From Asterionellopsis glacialis (taxonomy: Eukaryota; Bacillariophyta; Plagiogrammaphyceae; Rhaphoneidales; Asterionellopsidaceae): DNA of 20,667 nucleotides. The position numbers and the translations under genes were made by a program. The DNA lies in contig WKLE02000304.1 in the NCBI GenBank assembly GCA_014885115.2, positions 8,281-28,947 on the forward strand, in the 5' to 3' direction. Below, piece after piece: positions 8,690 to 16,900 of the stretch. The notes under the pieces are model-generated. The model did no database searches, was not told where the DNA came from, and saw only the letters and a program-made list of their open reading frames with translations. Positions within the stretch are counted from its first letter, which is position 1, and each line of letters opens with the position of its first letter.

Positions 8690-9130
8690 GGAATTTGTAC
8701 CTGTACAAGTCTTACCTAAAACATTACTGTACCAGGTACCATTTCTACCAGTTACAGTAGGACAAAAAATAATATACTATGATCGGTACCGAAAGGTACA
8801 TATATAGGAACTCTGGAGATAGAGTTCCTGTTACCTGGTACCAGGTACAGAAATATTAGTACCTGTACCAGGTACCAGGTACATTGTAAAATATATCTGT
8901 ACAAGTACCTAAGGCAACGTGCGTCCGACTGATAATGCTGTCTCGCTGTGAAGTTAGACTGAAGTTACAGGTACACTAATAGGACCAATATAATATGTGA
9001 TCCTGAAGGTAGAATCTAGTACTACGACTACCCGTCGTCCCTACCAGGTACAGTTTGTTTGCCTATCTGGAACCAGATAGATAGTACCTGTACCAGTGTA
9101 CCAGGTACAGGTAATCTCTGTACCAGGTAT
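8690..9130. repeat. Cluster of GTAC-rich dyad-symmetric repeats
   Basis: TACCAGGTAC occurs exactly at 8730, 8839, 8866, 8873, 9042 and 9099, with a near copy at 9121. Several copies form perfect dyads: TACCTGGTACCAGGTA (8832-8847), GTACCTG-TAC-CAGGTAC (8859-8875) and TACCTGTACC (9085-9094) paired with GGTACAGGTA (9104-9113). Unrelated perfect hairpins lie among them: AGGAACTCT/AGAGTTCCT (8806-8829, 6-nt loop) and CTATCTGG-AA-CCAGATAG (9063-9080). The cluster lies a few hundred bases upstream of the thiol reductase gene. Its function is unknown. Confidence 0.7.
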
Positions 9131-9426
9131 GCAGAGTCTTTCTTTTGACTTTTTTTGTTGGGTTGGGTGTCTGTTCGGTGTCGGTTCTGTGAATTAAAAG
9201 CTCGTACAATTTACTGAAGCCCTTGGTTGAACTAGAGTCTCTCTCTCTAGAGTGTAGAATTTCACATCTCATCATCTGGTGCAGTATGACTTGACTACTA
9301 GAGAAGAATAGATCTACCAGCTTGGGAAGACCGTGGCTCTTTCACTATCTATCAAGCTGAAGCATCTATCGAACAGCGCAAGCTTCTTCCAACCGGCAGC
9401 AGCAGCACCACTTCATTGGTCAAAAG
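9131..9426. promoter_or_regulatory. Upstream region of the GILT-like gene
   Basis: Nearly 300 bases between the GTAC repeat cluster and the ATG at 9427. Includes a CT-rich CTCTCTCTCTAG stretch near 9240. No clear TATA box or other motif is recognised. Confidence 0.3.
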
Positions 9427-10320
9427 ATGATATACTACTCTCTTCTAGCCTTCCTTCTTATTGGCTTTTGGCCTCACTATTCCAAAACCTACGCGACTTC
9501 AACTTTAGACTCAAAAGTCAATGTCCGATTCTACGGTGAAGCTCAATGTCCTTTTTGCCGCCGTTTCGTTACAGAAGTATGGCCAAATGTTTGGAATGAT
9601 CCTGAATTACGAGAATTAATCGATTATGACTTTATCCCCTGGGGTAATGCATATTTTCCAAATGCAGCTTGTGGTGGTACTGATGATGATGCTAGTTATG
9701 ATCCTAATGTACGGCAATGTTGGTACAAACGGTGTATTGATACTAAGGACACAAAAAATCCTAACAAGATTGATACAAAAAATGATGAAGATTGCTTTTC
9801 TGGTGAACCTATTTATCAACATTCTCAAAAAGAAGGTCAAATTGATATTTATGAATCATGTGTGAAAGAAATTTTGGGATTAGATGCTGCTGTAGCATTC
9901 ACCTATTGCTGTGAAGGTCCCAATATGGATGATGAAAATCTATCTTCAGCTAAAGATCTTATGGAAAAGTGCATTGCCGGTGATGACGACACTGCCACTT
10001 CTAGTAGTAGAAGTGGTAGTAGTAATGTTGCAGATCTTGTAAGTACTATTCAAGAATGTTTTGATACAAGTGGTCGATTGATTGAGATTAACAATGCAAA
10101 GCAAACACCTGCACATGCAGGAGTCCCATACGTTGTTGTAGATGGAATTCCATTAGATAATCCATTTTCTGTCAAGGATGCTATTTGTGAACGTTTGGAC
10201 GCTAAACAAAACATGGGCCGCACAGGAAACTTGAATAAGAAACCCAGTGCGTGCCGTGAGGGAAAGGAAATCGACATTACTCCTTCTTCATCATCGTCAT
10301 CCTTTCTCCGCGGTATATAA
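9427..10320 (+). CDS. GILT-like thiol reductase (297 aa)
   Basis: Gamma-interferon-inducible lysosomal thiol reductase family, which reduces disulfides in the endolysosomal or secretory system. Residues 1-22 form a hydrophobic signal peptide. The thioredoxin-type active site is CPFC at 41-44 after VRFYGEAQ. The cis-proline loop is GVPYVVVDG at 222-230. The GILT signature C-Q-H-G-x2-E-C-x2-N-x4-C is recognisable at 130-145 with exact spacing, but it reads Y-Q-H-S-x2-E-G-x2-D-x4-C, so its first two Cys are replaced together. An insert between WGNAYF (72-77) and this signature is much longer than in animal GILT and holds four or more Cys. The C-terminus has Ser-rich linkers. It converges with the gene on the other strand, 88 bp away. 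The family is confident; enzymatic competence is likely from CPFC but unproven. Confidence 0.85.
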   Translation: MIYYSLLAFLLIGFWPHYSKTYATSTLDSKVNVRFYGEAQCPFCRRFVTEVWPNVWNDPELRELIDYDFIPWGNAYFPNAACGGTDDDASYDPNVRQCWYKRCIDTKDTKNPNKIDTKNDEDCFSGEPIYQHSQKEGQIDIYESCVKEILGLDAAVAFTYCCEGPNMDDENLSSAKDLMEKCIAGDDDTATSSSRSGSSNVADLVSTIQECFDTSGRLIEINNAKQTPAHAGVPYVVVDGIPLDNPFSVKDAICERLDAKQNMGRTGNLNKKPSACREGKEIDITPSSSSSSFLRGI

Positions 10321-10408
10321 CCAACGAATTTCGAGTACTGCGTAGTCAAAATTCTGATGCGTATTATATAACAAATAAATAATCTACATTTGTAGTTGAA
10401 ATCATGTA

Positions 10409-12932
10409 TTATTCTATTCTGCCTTTTTCTGATCGACAGTCCTTTGACCATTTGCAACATATTCGGAATTCCATGTTAGGATTCTCTTGCAAGCACATGA
10501 ATTCATTTCCCTCATGGGATCCTCCGCCTCCTTCAATTAAATAATCTTGTATCAATACATGAAAGTTAGAACAACAATTACCAATTGACAAACGAGGCAT
10601 TAATTGTAATTTCAAAGATGTCATGGAAGACAACATAATGTCATCAGGTGTTGGTATAAACGATGTACCATCGTTCCCGTATTCTATTGTGTTTTTCTTC
10701 TGCCTTGCCTGTTGTTGTTGCTTGTGGCGTAGTATGACATCTTTCATATAACCACTATCTTGAGTAACATCCTTTGGGTTGGTTATGAACAGAAATTGAT
10801 AAGGGAAATGTTGTTGTTTTGTGATATTGGTAACAAAGTCGTGTTGATCTTGACGAATAAGTTTAGATTCAGTTGTAAAAATAATCGATGGAGTCACAGA
10901 AGTACCCGTCGTTGTCGCTGCCTTCGTAAGTCTTCCGTAAGTAGGAATACTCCCTATTGTTTCATTATTAGCTTGCAGCAGTTGAAGTTCTTTTGGCTGC
11001 TGTGATTTGGTTAGATAATAATCACCCCACATTTGATTTACAACTTGCATATGTTGATGGAATGTAAGACATTCACTTTCATACAGACATTTGTCAGAAC
11101 CACGAATGGGTAACCCTACAGATGTTGCAGGTGTAAAGTTAGATGGGAGAATTTCAGTAAGAAGAGTATCCATTCGTTGTGCATTTATTGGATTTGGTCG
11201 CATAACATAAAACATAAGAGCACGATGTATTCGTAAATAGTCGTCTCGATAGTTATAGGTAGTTGCTGTTGATGTGGATGATGAAATCACTCTTCCTTTG
11301 TTCTGTTGTTTTTGCTTTGTCTTCTTTTTCATTTCACCATTTATCGTCTTTTCACGGTTGTTGTCGCCATAATTGTTGTACAATTCTTCATCATTTAAAA
11401 TGGAATCAGCACCTTTTTGCATCAAAGGTAATCTTGGATCATTGGATGGTACAGATTGCAATAAGAATTGAGCATACGCATACAACCGTTTTCGTACAAT
11501 TGAGGGAGTATTTTTATGTATAAACATGGGTGATGTAAATTGAACAACTTTGGTATCTTTGTGTTCCTTTGGAAACTCAAAATACCTTCGAAGTTTGCGA
11601 TTTTCTTCTTTCGTCAATACATATGCATGTTCAATGTCGTGTAGTGTTAATGTACAGGGTGTTGTAGGCATGAAGAAACATTGATGATCACGTCGATAAC
11701 AAGATGCTAAAATCCAACCATTATGGTGACCAGTATCATCCTCGTCCTCATTATAAATACCGCTACGATTATGATACGTAAAAGACGTATTGGTCGAGGT
11801 AATGGTGCCATCCGGAGACTGTCTCATCCTTGCTGCAATATTACTTGGAAAAATAACAATTCTATCTAAAGCTAGTCCCAAAAGTAAAGATACCACAAAG
11901 CCTGCTCGAACATTGGCACCTAGATTAACAAGAAGTGTGTCAAAGCAGAGAAATAAAACATGATGTCACATAAGAGGTTTGCAGCGCTGCCATTTTCCAA
12001 TAATAATAAGCATGGTAGAGATAGTGCCATTGCAGGTACTTCTCATTGTGCACCATGTACGGTATTTCCCGCCAATACTTCACAAAACTAAAATACGTAC
12101 CTATTCCATTGCCACCAGGTGACATGATGAGATATTTTGCATTAGGACATTCATAATCAAATGCTCCTATGTTATATTGATCAAGTTCCGATTGGCATAC
12201 TGCGACGGACAACGACGACGATGAGGACGAATTATTCTTCGTCGTCTTTTGTTGTTGCATTCGAACTTGTGCTTCAGGTATAGCCAATCGATGTTGATGA
12301 TAATATAGAGCCAGGTATGTCAATCGTACAGACCATAGTCGAACAATACGATTATTATCAGTATTAGTATTTTTTGAAGGTAGTGCTGTAGTACTTTCAC
12401 CCTCCTCGTCCATACTCCTACTCATATTATGAATATCATGGTCATTATCTGTATCATTAGAACTATTGTGTAGTAACCACGAAGTGAATTTTGATTCTTT
12501 CGGACACATTGTTTGAAATAGTAGTTCTTGAACATAATCAGATGATTCAAACATATTTTGCATGGTGAGAATCAATTGCTCGTGTGAGTGGGAATGAGGA
12601 TGATCATCATGATGATTGTGACTTTTGTTGTTCAAGTCATCATCAACATCCTTCGTTTTAGTACCATAAAGAGCAATATTGTCGTATCGTGGTCTTTCCA
12701 ACCATTCTTTGGAATTTAAACCTATACAAGAGGTTGGTAGAGAAGATGTCGACAACGTCATCACAGAAGGTATTGCTAACAGTTGTTGATCGAATTGTTG
12801 TTCTCGGTAAAGTTGGAAAGTTGTATCATGAAGACTACGGATTGTTGCCAAAAGTACCAAGAAGATACAGAACGAGATTCGGATAGAGAACATCAGTATG
12901 GATCTTCTTGCTCTCGTATGGGTAGTAAACAT
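10409..12932 (-). CDS. Fucosyltransferase-like type II membrane protein, two exons (780 aa)
   Basis: Exon 1 is 12932-12101 and exon 2 is 11919-10409, joined across a 181-nt intron. The junction restores GGNGIG-ANVRAGF, a glycine-rich nucleotide-sugar-type loop. Near the N-terminus, residues about 12-31 form a single membrane anchor after RARR, so this is probably a Golgi type II protein. A His-rich linker lies at about 101-118. VGLPIRGSDKCLYESEC (about 535-551) resembles the H(V/I)R..DK donor-binding motif of FUT8/POFUT-type GT-B fucosyltransferases. IIFTTESK (613-620) and SSMTSLKLQLMPRLS (708-722) match the later positions of that fold. A Cys-rich C-terminus follows. The first in-frame ATG is at 12932; 28 further codons upstream are open but have no ATG. 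The fold is inferred from motif order. The substrate is unknown, and the protein may represent a divergent algal family. Confidence 0.65.
11920..12100 (-). other. Spliceosomal intron of the fucosyltransferase-like gene
   Basis: The donor ATAG|GTACGTATTT and acceptor TTAATCTAG|GTGCC delimit 181 nt with a pyrimidine-rich 3' half. Retention would end translation at an in-frame TGA (11942-11940). Removal joins G (12101) to GT (11919-11918), giving a Gly codon and a continuous frame. The intron is phase 1 and its length is not a multiple of three. Confidence 0.85.
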
Positions 12933-13939
12933 GAGCTTACTAAGACCACTACTCACGTTTGGATTCACCGTTGTGTACAGTACACGTACCGTTTCTCCTC
13001 TGAATGTTATTGACAATACTGACAGTCAGTTCTTTTTTCCTCTTTTCTAAATAATGCATCCATTAAATCACTCCCCTCTAATCTCTTAGTTAATACAATG
13101 ATAACGTCTTCTTGGATTGGTCGGTAAAGCTTTATAGAGTCATGACGATCATCATCGTCGTGTAGTCCACGCACACCGCGACAAGTTGTTCTTTCTCTTA
13201 GTGCTTTCTCCGTCGGAGTGCAAAAAATGCAAGTACTGTACCAAGGTACAGTACAGGAGTTCGGAAACTGTCTGTCGTATTACAGAATTCATCCAAACTG
13301 ACATCACGAACATTTACGGACAAGGGTAGTGCCGTATTATTTGAAATAACGACAGTTGCAATTTTGTAGGACCAAAAATAATACGATTCAAATGTAATAA
13401 TTATTAAGGATAAAACCAATCGTGCCTAACATGGACGCTTCTTTTATTTGTCTAATGAACTAAAATCTACTTATTCTTTTACATAATAATAGATAAAAGT
13501 AAATACTATTTAAGTTCAGTTGACAACTAGGCCTACTTTACGATGTTCGCAAATATTATACCTGGTAAGTAGTTGCATCATAAAATAATGTACTATATAT
13601 GTAAATATTATTTGAATATCTGTGATGTGTGGATGATGCATGATACGACATACTATTATCTCCTCTCTGTCTCGCCTTACGATCTATAAGCACATCATGA
13701 ATGGGAGAGACTTTTGAGTTTATCAACCCTATCCCCAGAGCGCTTAGCTTGTTGTTTTAACGGGTGGATCTCTTTTGAGGTCCATCGCATCATAGAGAGC
13801 GGAGAGTCAGTTGCCAATGGCATTGCCCTTAACGAACGGAACGCCTAAAGACATTGCGCATTCTACTAGTCTCTATTAGTCTCAATCAAAGTATGCTACA
13901 TTATTGACAACGAGATCTTGGAAAAAAAGTAAGACAATC
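12933..13939. promoter_or_regulatory. Divergent promoter region between two head-to-head genes
   Basis: About 1 kb separates the fucosyltransferase-like ATG (minus) from the ARF-GEF ATG (plus). A CCAAT box reads on the minus strand at 13116-13120, and another reads on the plus strand at 13814-13818, 122-126 nt upstream of the ARF-GEF ATG. A short upstream ORF (ATG CTA CAT TAT TGA, 13893-13907) ends 32 nt before that ATG. A 22-bp hairpin lies at 13233-13254. A 73-codon minus-strand frame (13419-13198) has no ATG and is not called. Confidence 0.5.
13233..13254. repeat. GTAC-type perfect hairpin (10-AA-10)
   Basis: GTACTGTACC-AA-GGTACAGTAC has perfect 10-bp arms and a 2-nt centre. It shares the GTACC/GGTAC core with the cluster at 8690-9130 and the AA-centred design with 9063-9080. 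Confidence 0.75.
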
Positions 13940-16900
13940 ATGACCTCCAAAGAGCAGCAACAACTGGAAGAAGAAAAACAAGTAATACCAGATTTGCACG
14001 AACAAAAAACTGACAAAATCACCAACATGAGTGGTAGTAATGAGGATGGTAATGCTGTAGGCACAACGCTAGACGAGGCTGCAAAAGAGGTGGAAAACTT
14101 TGTAGATCTTTCACCTACAAAATTAGAAAACCTGGAAGAAACAACAGCAGCAGCGGTAGCAATCGAGCCACAGCAACAACCACAATTTTCTCTTCCAAAA
14201 AAATCAACCACAATGGATGCTAACAAAATACAAATACAACCACAATTATCATTCTCTTCTAGTAGTACAACGACACCAGCAATCCTACTGGATATACCGT
14301 ATACACATAATACAGTTAAGATTATTAAAGGTGAAATTCATAATGTATTAAATGTCATGAGAGCTGATATACGATATGCATCACCTATGAGATTTGTACA
14401 AGAAATGACAGCCTTACATGAACATCCATTAACACAAAGTTTGCGTGAATTACATGAAAAATTAAGTTTATTGGAATTAACATGCGGTAGTATGAAGCAT
14501 AGTAGTGGCGATAACAACAACAATTATTTTGGAGGAGGCATTGGTGTTGCGGGTGGTGTTGATAACCACCACCCTCATCACCATGGTAATTATCATCCAC
14601 CACAACCTGATTTGGTATGGTATATAACACCCTTTTGTAGTGCAATCTCTGGGAGAGATGTATCTGCAAGTATTACAGGTGCGGCACTGTCAGCATTGCA
14701 TAAATTTTTATTGTATAACTTTTTATCACCGGACATACCGGGAGCGAAGGAGGGTATGACATTAATTGCTAAGAGTGTATTACATTGTACCTTTGAAGAA
14801 ACACCATTGTCTTCGTCATCCTCTGCGACAACAAAACATCACATGAGTGGAAGAACGAAAGGCGCGTCTTCTCTAGTTACACCAACTAAATCAGGTATAA
14901 TGTCATCCTCCTCCTCCTCGAAACAATTACGTGTGATGGCACAGGTTGAAGATGAACAAGTTGTATTAAAATTATTAAATTTATCTGCCTTGATAGTACG
15001 ATGTTCTCTTGCTCATATTGTGGCTTCTAATACTCCAACGGCAACCACAATGGCAACAACAACGACAGCGAGTAATACTGGAACACCCATGAACTTCAAA
15101 CAACAACAACAACTAACAGAACCTTTATTGGATGCCTCTTTAATATGCGGTTTGCTGGACACATGTTTACATGTATCACATCGTGCGCAAGATGCATCTG
15201 CATTATTGAAAAGTGCTGCGGGAGATGCATTAGGTCAAATATTATTGGTTGTGTTTGGTACTAAAACAACACCAACAACGACGGAGAACGAGAAGAACAA
15301 CAAATCTGAGGGTAAGAAAGAGGACTTCACATCATCATCTGCCGAAATGGTATTACAAGAAGCACGTGCTTCTATATTACGCAAATTGGCTTCCTTGATT
15401 AATCCGTTAGATCATTCCGATGCTACATGTGTCACATCACTTACACTTGTGAACATTGCATTAGAAACCATGAGACATACACCCTCTCAAGATGAAATTA
15501 CAATCTTACAAAATGATGTATGTAAATACTTACTTCAAAGATCCACAACACGTGATTTGACTATCCTAAGTTTGACATTACGTGTTATCTTTAATTTGTT
15601 CCAAACGATACGGAATCATTTGAAGGTTCCCCTGGAGGTGTTCTTAACGTCCGTACATTTACGTATACTGACGGGAGGAATTAGTGGTAGTAGTGGGGGC
15701 AGTGGTGATACAACTGCAGTAACAAACAGCAGTACCAATGAACAACGCGAGGTTGCCTTGGAAAGTCTATTAGAATTTTGTCAAGAACCAGCATTGATGC
15801 AAGATTTGTATTTAAATTATGATTGTGATGTACATTGCACAAATTTATTTGAAGCTATCTGTACTGCACTTGCAAAGGTTGTGGAAGTTGGCGATGAAGA
15901 GGAGGAGGACGACGGCAACAACTATGAATCAAACGAATTATCTGGATCAACGTCGCCTCCTCCAAGTGGAGGAGGCCCAGGAGGAGGAGCACCAGCATCA
16001 CCAACTACAGCCGGAGGAGGAGGAGCGCCACCGCCACCTCTGAATGCACTCAATCGTTTGGCAATTGAAGGGATTCTTGCTGTAATTGATTCTATTGCAC
16101 GACGATGTCAAACTAGCACGGATAGCGGCGGTAGTCCAAGACGATTACCCCCACCTCCATTGTCTGAAACGTCGTCGATCTTGTCAGACTCAGACACAGA
16201 TTCAGAATTAGGATATCAAGCGGATCATGGATCACTTGAAAACAACACAACTTCAACTGCTTGGGAAACAGCATCATCTGTCGAAGCACAAATGGTCTTG
16301 CAGCAACGAAAACGGAAGAAGCTTTGGATGGCAACGGTTGCATCAGAATTTAATCGTAAACCTGTGGGGAAGGAATGGGTTCAAATTGCTCAACAATCCA
16401 ATCTGTTACCGACACCTATCACGGCAGATGCTGTAGCACACTTTCTCTTTTCAACACCCAATTTAGATAAGACACAAATGGGAATTTACCTTAGTCAGGG
16501 TCCAGCATCCAAATACCCATTTCATGAACAAGTTCGAACAGCCTTTGTATCGTTGTTTGACTTTGAAGGCATGGCCTTTTCAGAAGCATTACGAAAGTTT
16601 TTACTCCGATTTCGACTACCCGGAGAAGCACAGTGTATTGACCGACTAATGGAAGCATTTTCAATAAGACTCTATGAACAACAAAAGGAAGGAAATATGT
16701 CACCGTTTAAGTCTGCGGACGGTGCCTTTGTTTTGGCGTTCTCAACTATCATGCTTAATACTGATTTGCATAACCCAACCATCAAGGACGAACGCAGGAT
16801 GACATTAGGACAATTCATCCGAAACAATCGTGGAATCAATGATGGAGAGGACCTTCCTTTGGAGTTCCTCACCGACTTGTATACTAAAATTAAAGAAAAT

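Noticed and set aside
12933..13016. Twenty-eight extra in-frame codons before the fucosyltransferase-like ATG
   Set aside because: The open stretch starts at TTG, not ATG, with a TGA shortly upstream. The ATG at 12932 leads directly to the basic-hydrophobic anchor.
13198..13419. Minus-strand 73-codon open frame with a hydrophobic C-terminal stretch
   Set aside because: It begins with TTG rather than ATG, contains the 22-bp palindrome, and has no domain. Treated as chance within the divergent promoter region.
13904..13939. Twelve extra in-frame codons before the ARF-GEF ATG
   Set aside because: They would start at TTG, with no ATG back to the in-frame TAG at 13877-13879, so a eukaryotic start there is unlikely.
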